A stretch of 64,000 nt of DNA, taken from positions 3,389,129 through 3,453,128 of the forward strand of contig NZ_CP054475.1 of assembly GCF_025345565.1 (NCBI RefSeq). Reading direction: 5' to 3'. Within the stretch, counting starts at the first letter, position 1. Each line of letters starts with the position of its first letter. Of this stretch, positions 8,273 to 16,103 are shown one piece after another. A model generated the notes under the pieces. It had not been told where the DNA came from and did not search any database. It worked only from the letters and a program-made list of their open reading frames with translations. Position numbers and translations under genes: made by a program. Source of the stretch: Thalassolituus hydrocarboniclasticus (lineage in GTDB: Bacteria > Pseudomonadota > Gammaproteobacteria > Pseudomonadales > Oceanobacteraceae).

Positions 8273-10285
8273 ATGCTGAAAAAACACCAGCTCGAACTGT
8301 TAAGTCCCGCCCGCGATGCGGCCATTGCCAAAGAAGCGATTCTGCACGGTGCCGATGCGGTGTATATCGGTGGCCCCGGCTTCGGCGCACGCCATAACGC
8401 CAGCAACTCGGTGGCTGATATTGCCAATCTGGTGGAATTTGCGCGTTTATTTCACGCCAAAGTATTCGTCACCCTGAACACCATTCTGCACGACGACGAA
8501 GTCGAACCTGCGCGCCAGCTGATTCACCAGCTGTACGACGCCGGAGTCGATGCGTTGATCGTGCAGGACATGGGCGTGCTGGAAATGGATATTCCGCCGA
8601 TTGAACTGCACGCTTCCACTCAGTGCGATATCCGCCGGCTGGAAAAAGCACAGTTTTTATCACAGGCCGGCTTCTCGCAGATTGTTCTGGCACGGGAACT
8701 TAACCTCGCTCAGATTAAAGAAATTTCTGACAGCGTTGATGCCGCCGTAGAATTCTTTATTCATGGTGCGCTGTGCGTGGCATTTTCCGGTCAGTGCAAT
8801 ATTTCCCACGCCCAGACCGGACGCAGCGCCAACCGTGGTGACTGCTCACAGGCCTGCCGCCTGCCCTACACCTTAAAAGACGAAAACGGTGGCGTGGTTG
8901 CCTACGACAAGCACCTGTTGTCGATGAAAGATAATAATCAGAGCGCCAATCTGCGCGATCTGGTGGATGCCGGCGTCCGTTCCTTCAAAATTGAAGGTCG
9001 CTACAAAGACGTCAGCTACGTAAAAAACATCACTGCCCATTACCGTCAGCTGCTGGATAATATTCTTAATGATCGTCCGGATCTGGCGCGTGCTTCCAGC
9101 GGTTATACCGAACATTTCTTTGCCCCGAACCCGGATAAAACTTTCCACCGTGGCAGCACCGATTACTTCGTCAGCGAACGCAAAATTGATATCGGCGCTT
9201 TTGATTCGCCTAAATTCGTTGGCCTGCCGGTCGGTGAATTAATTGGTGTAGGCAAGAGCGAACTAACCGTACAGACCGATACCGAACTCACCAACGGCGA
9301 TGGCCTTAACGTGCTGGTCAAACGTGAGGTGGTGGGCTTCCGCGCGAATAATGTCTACCCGATTGCGGATTTTGACCTGGAGAACGATCAGGGTGAAATG
9401 CAGCACGTCTGGCAATACCGCGTAGCACCAAACGAAATGCCGGAAGAATTAAAAAAACTGCGTTTACCGGCAAAGCTGAACCGTAATCTGGATCATAACT
9501 GGCAGCAGGCACTGCTGAAAAAATCCGCCGAGCGCCGCGTACTGGTGAACTGGGATATTCAGGCCACACAGGATGCTCTGAGTGCGACACTTACCAGTAT
9601 TGAAAATGGCCGCGAAGAAGGCAGCAGCGTAACGCTGACATTAGAAGGTCCGTTCGAGCCTGCCAACAACGCTGAGAAAGCCCAGCAGCAACTGCAGGAT
9701 ACCTTTGGCAAACTGGGTAACACCATTTATCACGCCGACCGGATTCAGGTTAACGGCGATGCCTGGTTTATTCCCGGCTCGCAGTTAAAAAACCTGCGCC
9801 GCGATGCCATTGATGCACTGACCGCCGCCCGTATTGCCGCCCATCCGCGCGGACAGCGCAGGGCTGTCAGTGAACCTGCACCGGTGTATCCGGACAGCCA
9901 GCTGACCTTCCTCGACAACGTATATAACGAAAAAGCCCGTGCCTTTTATAAACGTTTTGGCGTTGAACTGATTGAACCGGCCTACGAAGCACATCAGGAA
10001 ACCGGCGATGTGCCGGTCATGATCACCAAACATTGCCTGCGCTTTTCTTTTAACCTTTGCCCGAAACAGGCCAAAGGCGTTACCGGGGTGATTACCAAGG
10101 TCAAAGATATGCAGCTGGTTAACGGTGACGAGGTATTAACCCTGAAGTTCGACTGCAAACCCTGCGAGATGCATATCATTGGTAAGATGAAGAATCATAT
10201 TCTCAGCAGCCCGCAACCCGGCAGTGTGGAAAGTGGAGTCGGTTTTTTTGATCCGGCGAGTCTGATTATCAGCAGCAGAGACTGA
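8273..10285 (+). CDS. rlhA: 23S rRNA 5-hydroxycytidine C2501 synthase (U32 family)
   Basis: 670 residues, close to E. coli RlhA (YdcP). The N-terminal stretch LLSPARDAAIAKEAILHGADAVYIGGP, then TLNTILHDDE, ELHASTQCDI and the cysteine-rich HAQTGRSANRGDCSQACRLPYTLKD (about residues 183-207), match what I recall of YdcP nearly residue for residue. The family hydroxylates C2501 in the peptidyl-transferase region of 23S rRNA and draws on prephenate metabolism. Conserved cysteines in the QCNI, DCSQAC and later KHCLRF/CPKQ/CKPCEMH segments probably bind an iron-sulfur cluster, as proposed for this family. The C-terminal half is the longer extension that separates RlhA from the shorter TrhP/UbiU proteins. 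The original downstream terminator has been split by an insertion. Confidence 0.92.
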   Translation: MLKKHQLELLSPARDAAIAKEAILHGADAVYIGGPGFGARHNASNSVADIANLVEFARLFHAKVFVTLNTILHDDEVEPARQLIHQLYDAGVDALIVQDMGVLEMDIPPIELHASTQCDIRRLEKAQFLSQAGFSQIVLARELNLAQIKEISDSVDAAVEFFIHGALCVAFSGQCNISHAQTGRSANRGDCSQACRLPYTLKDENGGVVAYDKHLLSMKDNNQSANLRDLVDAGVRSFKIEGRYKDVSYVKNITAHYRQLLDNILNDRPDLARASSGYTEHFFAPNPDKTFHRGSTDYFVSERKIDIGAFDSPKFVGLPVGELIGVGKSELTVQTDTELTNGDGLNVLVKREVVGFRANNVYPIADFDLENDQGEMQHVWQYRVAPNEMPEELKKLRLPAKLNRNLDHNWQQALLKKSAERRVLVNWDIQATQDALSATLTSIENGREEGSSVTLTLEGPFEPANNAEKAQQQLQDTFGKLGNTIYHADRIQVNGDAWFIPGSQLKNLRRDAIDALTAARIAAHPRGQRRAVSEPAPVYPDSQLTFLDNVYNEKARAFYKRFGVELIEPAYEAHQETGDVPVMITKHCLRFSFNLCPKQAKGVTGVITKVKDMQLVNGDEVLTLKFDCKPCEMHIIGKMKNHILSSPQPGSVESGVGFFDPASLIISSRD

Positions 10286-10290
10286 TTCAT

Positions 10291-10310
10291 AAAAAAACCG
10301 GCTATTAGCC
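10291..10310. terminator. Left half of a split bidirectional terminator
   Basis: AAAAAAACCG followed by GCTATTAGCC. Joining it to GGTTTTTTT at 10998-11006 would recreate a 13-bp stem with loop ATT between convergent rlhA and lemA. The mobile element at 10311-10987 now separates the two halves. Confidence 0.65.
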
Positions 10311-10987
10311 CACTGCTGTCCCACAGTTTGGAGTGACATTGTGTCACCCCAAACCGCAGCATTCATCGACGACTGCTTTTCAATCTGAAACGCCTTTCCG
10401 GGGCAAGCCCCTGGCCCCCTGTAAGGAGAGGTATCTCCTTACGATCCTCTCTTTTCGGCGCGTCCGGCTTCATCCAGCCAACTGCAATGATTGTGCGGCA
10501 CGCAAAACAATTCGCCCCGGAACGACACTTTAAAACACCAGCAATTTGTATCGTTCCGGGGCAGGGTTTTGCTCTGAAGGCCGCAGAATCATCTGGTTGT
10601 CTGGCGCCGCACTATCGCCGGTTTAACTAATCCGCTCAGCCGCATTTCAAAGGAAGCCGTGTTTGAGACATGAGACTTAAAAGAATACGTTTGATTTGAA
10701 AAGCGGAATCGCGGTGATGGTTTTCTGCGCCTCTGGGGTCGCCGCAGAAACCGATGATATTTCTGGTCTGTCCGCAGGGATGCGGACAAGCGGCTCCGGC
10801 CATGGATGGCCGATGAGGCGCGCGGCCAGTAAATATCAAGGGTTCAAGGGTAACGGCCCAGAAAGCGCGAAGCTGGGGTCGGCCCGCCGGCAAGGGGATA
10901 AGTTCCCCTGAGAGGCAACAGGCCTTGATGTTAAAACATGCTGTTTTTGTCAGCTATGGTGCTGATTAAAACCATGGGACAGCAGTG
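10311..10987. mobile_element. Non-autonomous IR-flanked element (MITE-like), 677 bp
   Basis: Perfect 13-bp terminal inverted repeats CACTGCTGTCCCA (10311-10323) and TGGGACAGCAGTG (10975-10987). They are flanked by a 10-bp direct repeat GCTATTAGCC (10301-10310 and 10988-10997), as expected for a target-site duplication. Removing the element and one repeat copy restores a clean bidirectional terminator. The interior has no convincing gene; the longest ORFs are under 90 codons with no recognisable domain. It is rich in hairpins: 10327-10337 with 10343-10353, 10514-10525 with 10551-10562 (12 bp perfect), 10721-10729 with 10743-10750, and 10770-10787. A 10-bp duplication and these ends would suit mobilisation by an IS4-type transposase, which is an inference. 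Confidence 0.8.
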
Positions 10988-11007
10988 GCTATTAGCCGGT
11001 TTTTTTA
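10988..11007 (+). terminator. Right half of the split terminator
   Basis: The second copy of GCTATTAGCC followed by GGTTTTTTTA. Alone it forms only a short stem before a strong U-run. It could still pair over long range with 10291-10310. Confidence 0.5.
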
Positions 11008-11020
11008 TGTTTAATATCGG

Positions 11021-11596
11021 TCAGAGGTTAGGCTTATAGTCAAAACCATCCTGCGCCTCAGCATCGGTAAAACTCTGTACCGGCTGCTTGTGGTTCAGTA
11101 AAGAGTTCACCAGTGAGCCGGGGAACATCTGAATCGCGTTATTAAACTCTTCAACATTACGGTTAAAGATGCGCAACGCGGCACCAATCTGCTCCTGCTG
11201 CTCCGATATTTCTGCCATCAGCTTCGTATACAGATCAGAAGCCTTCAGCTCCGGATAAGCTTCGACAGCCACTTTAAGCCCCTGCAACAGGCTGGCCGTA
11301 TGCCTTTCAGCCTCAGCCAGCCTGACGGTATCAGGTGTGGCAGATGATTGTTTGCCAAGCTCGTCAATGCTGTTACGCAGACGGGTGACATCCGCCAGAA
11401 CACTGCTTTCATGCAGCTTGTACTCTTCAACCAGCTTTTCTACATGAGGAATAGTCTTATTCTTCTGCCGCTCCTGAGTCAGAACCGAGGCCCAGGCACG
11501 GTCAACGGCATTAAACTTTCCAATAATGCCGTTATAGATAACAACTACAGCGACCAGCAAAATCACGGGTAACAGTAAAAAATATAAATCGCTCAT
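11021..11596 (-). CDS. lemA: LemA family protein
   Basis: 191 residues. One N-terminal transmembrane helix (about residues 5-24) is followed by NGIIGKFNAVDRAWASVLTQERQKNKTIPHVEKLVEEY. This is the LemA signature in which an N-x(2-6)-D-x-A-W-A-x-V segment begins a long helical bundle. The C-terminal part has the typical FNRNVEEFNNAIQMFPGSLVN motif. LemA proteins are membrane-anchored helical proteins of unclear biochemical role, often encoded next to membrane proteases or DUF3137 proteins. The downstream partner in its operon is the DUF3137 membrane protein gene, which lies 32 bases upstream on the minus strand, so both are likely co-transcribed. Confidence 0.92.
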   Translation of the reverse strand: MSDLYFLLLPVILLVAVVVIYNGIIGKFNAVDRAWASVLTQERQKNKTIPHVEKLVEEYKLHESSVLADVTRLRNSIDELGKQSSATPDTVRLAEAERHTASLLQGLKVAVEAYPELKASDLYTKLMAEISEQQEQIGAALRIFNRNVEEFNNAIQMFPGSLVNSLLNHKQPVQSFTDAEAQDGFDYKPNL

Positions 11597-11628
11597 AAAG
11601 CCTCCATCAAGGCGTACCGGACGCCCGG

Positions 11629-12900
11629 TTAAAGTTGAAAATTGTTGTCAGTCAGGCGCATCAGGTTGTGTATCTGAAGCAACAGGCTATTGAGCTTTTC
11701 AAGCTCATCGTGTTTAGCAATTTCGCTGGCAAATTCAACGGGACTTTCCAGATTATAAGTGCGCTTATGTTCCAGAATATCGTCATTGCTGAAAGCAAAA
11801 CAAAGATCGCCACCGGCATTTATTTCCAGCACAGGACGTGAGTACTCAGCCGCCATAGCCAGCATTGCTTCAATCACAGCGGGTGATAAAAAACGCGCCG
11901 CTACAATCTCTTCATCAGCACAGACACTGAAGATCCGGTTAAATTCGTTTGAAGCCGTCGTGTACTTTTCTCCACTGAAAGAAGCACCACTGCCAGCGTT
12001 AAGACTCAGCCCTCTGGAAAACGGGAAGTGCAACAGCAGGCCATGGCGGTAATAACTGTCTCTGACTACCCGTGTGCGGCTGTTTCCCTTAGAGTCAGTG
12101 TAGGTTTCGGTACGGCGAACAACATAATGAAAACGATAGAGGCAGTAATCAAAACGGTGCAGCTTGCCCTCATAGCGTCCCTGATACAGATGCTGAATTT
12201 CGCGCAGATCATTGCCGCGAATAAATTCCTTAAATTGCTGACCCAGCTCCTTGGCTTTCTCTTTACCTTTAAAAGGCAAAGCTTTCAGGCCGTTATTAAA
12301 CAGAATATCAAGCAGACTGATCCGTTCTGACAGCGGCCTGCGCCAATGCTTACGCTGATACAGACGCCAGCAGACAATGCCACCGGTAACCAGCAGCAGT
12401 AACGGCAACCCCACTTCAGAAGAGGCAAAGCCGCCACCGGAAACAAGCAGCGTCAGTATTTGCAACCCCTCCCAGTAAACCAGCCCCCAGAACGGCATCA
12501 GCACCACAACCAGAGTTATTCCGCCAGCGGCGGCCATGCGTTGCGCCGGCGTTTTAAAGTGTCTGGATAAAAAACCGGCTTTGCCTTTTTCTTCACGCCA
12601 CAGCTGCCAGAAAACAACGATCGCTACCGGCAACCAATACTGGCTGTAGTACAGAACAACACTGAGAAAATAATCAAACTCATAGGGCAGACTCCGGCTG
12701 AAAACACTGTAGAGCGCCAGCCCGCCTAATCCCATAAACAGCAAGCCGATCACCTGCCAGGGCTTATCTTTGTAATCCAGAGGGCCCGGATGATGTTCCA
12801 GCGAGCGGATCGTTGCGACCAGATCATGCTGACTGGTCGCGGCTTCAATTTTTTCCTTCAGGCGGGTGATATTGGCACTCACCTGCTGGTTGTGCGTCAT
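11629..12900 (-). CDS. DUF3137 domain membrane protein
   Basis: 423 residues. An N-terminal coiled region (about 1-45) is followed by four hydrophobic segments between about residues 47 and 185, the first LLFMGLGGLALYSVFS and the last LPLLLLVTGGIVCW. A soluble C-terminal domain follows from about 200. That domain (YQGRYEGKLHRFDYCLYRFHYVVRRTETYTDSKGNSRTRVVRDSYYRHGLLLHFPF, later EFNRIFSVCADEEIVAARFLSPAVIEAML) fits the DUF3137 (galanin-related) family, which commonly pairs with LemA. The function is unknown. The gene is first in a two-gene unit with lemA, 32 bases apart. The ATG at 12900 follows AAGGATCG. Assignment rests on recalled family features and gene context. Confidence 0.8.
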   Translation of the reverse strand: MTHNQQVSANITRLKEKIEAATSQHDLVATIRSLEHHPGPLDYKDKPWQVIGLLFMGLGGLALYSVFSRSLPYEFDYFLSVVLYYSQYWLPVAIVVFWQLWREEKGKAGFLSRHFKTPAQRMAAAGGITLVVVLMPFWGLVYWEGLQILTLLVSGGGFASSEVGLPLLLLVTGGIVCWRLYQRKHWRRPLSERISLLDILFNNGLKALPFKGKEKAKELGQQFKEFIRGNDLREIQHLYQGRYEGKLHRFDYCLYRFHYVVRRTETYTDSKGNSRTRVVRDSYYRHGLLLHFPFSRGLSLNAGSGASFSGEKYTTASNEFNRIFSVCADEEIVAARFLSPAVIEAMLAMAAEYSRPVLEINAGGDLCFAFSNDDILEHKRTYNLESPVEFASEIAKHDELEKLNSLLLQIHNLMRLTDNNFQL

Positions 12901-13067
12901 AAACGATCCTTAGCGATACTATATAGCCCTGTCATTTTATCATTATTGATAAACAATCAAGTAACAGAAAGTTATCGTTCATCAACGATTACCATGGAAA
13001 TCAGCAACGCATTGTATAAACAACGAAGCCATATCTGCGGATATACACCAGATATGCAGAACAGCAG

Positions 13068-13087
13068 CTTCACCCTTCGGGGTGAAG
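13068..13087 (+). promoter_or_regulatory. UUCG-capped leader hairpin of lipoprotein gene 1
   Basis: CTTCACCC (13068-13075), loop TTCG, GGGTGAAG (13080-13087): an 8-bp stem with a stable tetraloop about 60 bases before the start codon. The 3' arm and following ATTC recur upstream of the second lipoprotein gene. Confidence 0.4.
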
Positions 13088-13147
13088 ATTCTGACCAGCC
13101 GGTCAGGTTCAATAGTCATCACCTACAAATAATTTCCGGGGATGACG

Positions 13148-14569
13148 ATGGAACTGAACAGATTTTCATTGGCGATGTTAGCCACTTCTTCATTTTTATT
13201 AACCGCATGTGGTGGTGGCTCCTCCGGCGGCGGTGGCTCTGCTGATCTGGGTGGGGGGAACAATAGCGCTGGACAGGCTGCATGGACCGCACCAGCCGAG
13301 CTGGAAGATGGCTCTGTCACCGTCAGTCAGCTGATGGTCGGCGGCACTGCCAATAAGCCGATGATTGCCTATACCAAAGGCAGTTTCCTCAATATCCGTG
13401 AATTCGACGGCAGCAACTGGAGCACTGCCCATCAGCCCAGTTCGCACGACGGCACCAATGATGTCAGCTGGGCATTCAATGCCAATGGTAAAGCGGCACT
13501 GGTGCGGGAGAACAACGCTACAAATGCCACCACCGGTTTCACTGAGTGCCGACTGGACTACTATCGCTACAACGGTACCCAGTGGAGCGGACTATCCCGT
13601 GCACGCACTCTCAGTAATCCGGGTAATAACTACACCTGCCACAATGTCGAAGATCTTAAAATCGCCTTATCCGATGACGACAGCGTGGCACTGATCTGGA
13701 ATCGCCGCGACTTAACGACGAACAAAGGGCGTGTTCAGGGCTGTGACAGCACCGATACCTGCGTTACCGATGCTGACGTGTCTCCTGCGACACTGGGCAA
13801 CGACTACAAAGCTGTCGCTCTGGGTTTAGGCAATGGCGGTGAAGGCCATATTATCAAAATGGAAACCAGCAAATTTGCCACCAACAAGTCCGGGGTATTT
13901 GTCACCAGTTTCTCTGATGGCTACACAGGTTCGTCGGCGAATATCGGTGATTATCCGGGGCAATCCCGTTTAGCACGAGTTGCTGTCAACGATGCTAACC
14001 ATGCTCTGGCACTGTTCAATAACTACAACACACTGCAGGCCCGCTTTGACAACGGCTCAGGCTTTGCACCCAGCGTTGAGCTGGATAACGACCTTGCCGG
14101 TGCAAACTACGATGCTACGTTAGAAGCTTATCTGAGCAAGGGTTCAGACTATGGTTTAAGCTTGTGGGTAAATAACGGGAACGTTTTAAAAACCAATATT
14201 TCCAATGCTGGCTCGTTCGCCAGCAGCGCTACAGAGCACCCGCAGAGTAATGATCAAATCCGATTTGCACAGGGTGCAATTAACGATAACGGCAAAGCAG
14301 TTATCGTCTGGTTTGGCTATGACTTTGATATGACAAGCGGAACCCCGGGCGACGGGACTTTATACTCCCGCTTCTACGACGGTAGTCAATGGCTGGATGT
14401 ACAGACCATCGACAGCGGCATCGACGTAGCATCATTTATTTCTTTCAAAGGCGGTGTGGGCGTTTATCTGGATAATTCAGATGACGTTACCGTGGTTTAT
14501 AACGCCTATAAAGCAACGCAACTGACAACCGAACCAAAAACGTTCTATACGCGCCGTGTTATTAATTAA
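13148..14569 (+). CDS. Secreted lipoprotein with Gly-rich linker
   Basis: 473 residues from the ATG at 13148, which has GGGG six bases upstream; an in-frame ATG at 13142 is the alternative. The signal peptide ends in a lipobox LLTAC followed by a GGGSSGGGGS linker, so the mature protein should be a lipid-anchored exported protein. The body has recurring units of the type IAYTKGSFLNIREFDGSNWS, YYRYNGTQWSG, VALIWNRRD, LALFNNYNTLQARFDNGSGF and SRFYDGSQW. These hydrophobic strands with D/N-G-S-x-W turns suggest a beta-propeller-like fold (inference). I do not recognise a named family. The next gene encodes a lipoprotein with the same N-terminal architecture, separated by a terminator, so they are neighbours but separate units. 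Confidence 0.75.
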   Translation: MELNRFSLAMLATSSFLLTACGGGSSGGGGSADLGGGNNSAGQAAWTAPAELEDGSVTVSQLMVGGTANKPMIAYTKGSFLNIREFDGSNWSTAHQPSSHDGTNDVSWAFNANGKAALVRENNATNATTGFTECRLDYYRYNGTQWSGLSRARTLSNPGNNYTCHNVEDLKIALSDDDSVALIWNRRDLTTNKGRVQGCDSTDTCVTDADVSPATLGNDYKAVALGLGNGGEGHIIKMETSKFATNKSGVFVTSFSDGYTGSSANIGDYPGQSRLARVAVNDANHALALFNNYNTLQARFDNGSGFAPSVELDNDLAGANYDATLEAYLSKGSDYGLSLWVNNGNVLKTNISNAGSFASSATEHPQSNDQIRFAQGAINDNGKAVIVWFGYDFDMTSGTPGDGTLYSRFYDGSQWLDVQTIDSGIDVASFISFKGGVGVYLDNSDDVTVVYNAYKATQLTTEPKTFYTRRVIN

Positions 14570-14650
14570 CTGACCCACAAGAGAAGTATTCAGAATACCT
14601 GTCTGCTCATCTTACCGATTTCAGAAAATCAGGGATGATGATTCTGAAAC

Positions 14651-14677
14651 AGCCGCTGAAATCAGCGGCTTTTTTTA
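14651..14677 (+). terminator. Terminator of lipoprotein gene 1
   Basis: AGCCGCTG/CAGCGGCT stem with loop AAAT, followed by TTTTTT and then ATTT; a textbook intrinsic terminator 80 bases after the stop. Confidence 0.9.
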
Positions 14678-14695
14678 TTTATAAAAATATTAAAG

Positions 14696-14717
14696 TCACC
14701 TTTCAGGGTGAAGATTC
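14696..14717 (+). promoter_or_regulatory. Leader hairpin shared with lipoprotein gene 1
   Basis: TCACC (14696-14700) pairs with GGTGA (14707-14711), followed by AGATTC. The string GGGTGAAGATTC also occurs at 13080-13091, at a similar distance from the start codon of the first lipoprotein gene. Confidence 0.35.
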
Positions 14718-14771
14718 GGAGCATTAGCGCAGCGACAATACACCAGTAAAAAATCGAATAACGGAGTATTT

Positions 14772-16013
14772 ATGCAAGTTTCAAAAAAACTACTGGTCGC
14801 CACTCTGACCTCCCTATTCATGATAACCGCCTGCGGTGGCGGGTCTTCTGGTAGCAGCTCATCTGCTGACAACTCAGGCAATGGCTCAGGAGACGGTTCC
14901 GGGTCGGGTGATAGCGGAAATGGAAGCGGTGGTAACAATACGATAACTGATAGCCAGATTACCGATCAGGGTTGGATTTCTGGCTTAGATAAAATGGTCG
15001 ATATGGTCTGGCCATATGGCGACTCTCAGGTCGGTGCACCTGTCTACCTGATAAAGCAAAACACAAGCAGCAATACGTCAAAAATTCTGAAAGGAACTGC
15101 TGCAACGACGACCGAAAATGCAGAAGACTTTACTGAGTTAAAAAGTTTTACCGGAACCTATGTCGCTGCAATCGAGGCCTACCGATTCATCGATGCCAAT
15201 GGTCAGCCTGACCGCCTGATTTACACTTGTGATAACAGTACGTCGCCGGCAGAAATCAGGATTTATAAAGAGTCTGATATGGCGGCAACACCAGCCTCAT
15301 TGCCACTGAATACGTACTATCAGTTAAACAGCACGATCCATCGCAAAAAAATAAATATCTGTGAATCTCTGTCTATTGGTGGCGCATCTACCAGTACCTC
15401 AGGCTTCGAAGTCACCCTCTACGCTGGCGGAACCGGAACAGATTCCGCTGCAACTGTTAGCCAGTTCCATATCGCCAAAGCGGTACTCTCTTATAACATT
15501 AATGCTACTGGTGAGCTTAATACTGCTGTGAGTGGCGGTAGCCCTACCTTCATATACCAGCTAAGCACGTACAGCTATCACGTCAAAGCTATGCACGCTG
15601 TCAATGCCAATTCCGTAGTCGTTGCCTACACTGCGCCAGTTCCTGGTGAAAACCGTGTTCGTCTTATTCGCCAATGGGCCAGCCCACTGGATCTGATAAT
15701 CAGTACTCAGAATAAATTCGACGGTACGACCAGCCTGTGGCAGGTCGCTGATATGCACGTTTGGACAAAATCAGCTAATGACACCCGGGTATACATGACC
15801 TCCCCGGGCGGAGGCACTTTCGCAATCAGCTTCGATCAGACAGCCTTAAGCAAAAATGGGGATCACACCTTCACAACCGGTGATGCCCAGCACTGTGGCG
15901 ATGTTATTACTGGTTTCCGTTCCCCCACTGCCAGCCCGAAACTCTGGTGCCAGGACAGCACGGATAAGGCGGAGTTGCTGGAGTTCACAGCACCGGATCT
16001 TCCGGTTCTGTAA
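14772..16013 (+). CDS. Secreted lipoprotein with Ser/Gly/Asp linker
   Basis: 413 residues. The signal peptide ends in lipobox MITAC followed by GGGSSGSSSS and a long low-complexity Gly/Ser/Asp/Asn linker to about residue 57, so the protein is predicted to be an exported lipoprotein with a flexible tether. The remainder is rich in strands and short turns (TFIYQLSTYSYHVKAMHAVNANSVVVAYTAPV, DDxTRVYMTSPGGGTFAISFDQT-type segments), again compatible with a repeated beta structure. No enzyme motif or named family is recognised. CGGAG lies six bases before the ATG. It shares lipoprotein architecture and a leader hairpin with the preceding gene but little obvious sequence beyond that, so it could be a diverged paralogue. 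Confidence 0.75.
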   Translation: MQVSKKLLVATLTSLFMITACGGGSSGSSSSADNSGNGSGDGSGSGDSGNGSGGNNTITDSQITDQGWISGLDKMVDMVWPYGDSQVGAPVYLIKQNTSSNTSKILKGTAATTTENAEDFTELKSFTGTYVAAIEAYRFIDANGQPDRLIYTCDNSTSPAEIRIYKESDMAATPASLPLNTYYQLNSTIHRKKINICESLSIGGASTSTSGFEVTLYAGGTGTDSAATVSQFHIAKAVLSYNINATGELNTAVSGGSPTFIYQLSTYSYHVKAMHAVNANSVVVAYTAPVPGENRVRLIRQWASPLDLIISTQNKFDGTTSLWQVADMHVWTKSANDTRVYMTSPGGGTFAISFDQTALSKNGDHTFTTGDAQHCGDVITGFRSPTASPKLWCQDSTDKAELLEFTAPDLPVL

Positions 16014-16039
16014 AGCGAATCACCAGCAATAAGGCAAAT

Positions 16040-16067
16040 AAAAAGGCGATGATTTTATCGCCTTTTT
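16040..16067. terminator. Bidirectional terminator between lipoprotein gene 2 and puuD
   Basis: 11-bp stem AAAAAGGCGAT/ATCGCCTTTTT with a 6-base loop GATTTT. The A-run and U-run let it serve both converging genes. Confidence 0.88.
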
Positions 16068-16103
16068 ATTTGATTGGTGCCTGGTGCGCAGCCAACGACA
16101 GTT

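Noticed and set aside
10636-10893. 85-codon minus-strand ORF inside the element
   Set aside because: No ribosome site and no recognisable protein features; its residues look like a shadow frame of GC-rich DNA.
10326-10970. Group I or group II intron in the 677-bp element
   Set aside because: No domain V sequence or intron-encoded protein is seen, and the terminal inverted repeats with a 10-bp duplication fit DNA transposition.
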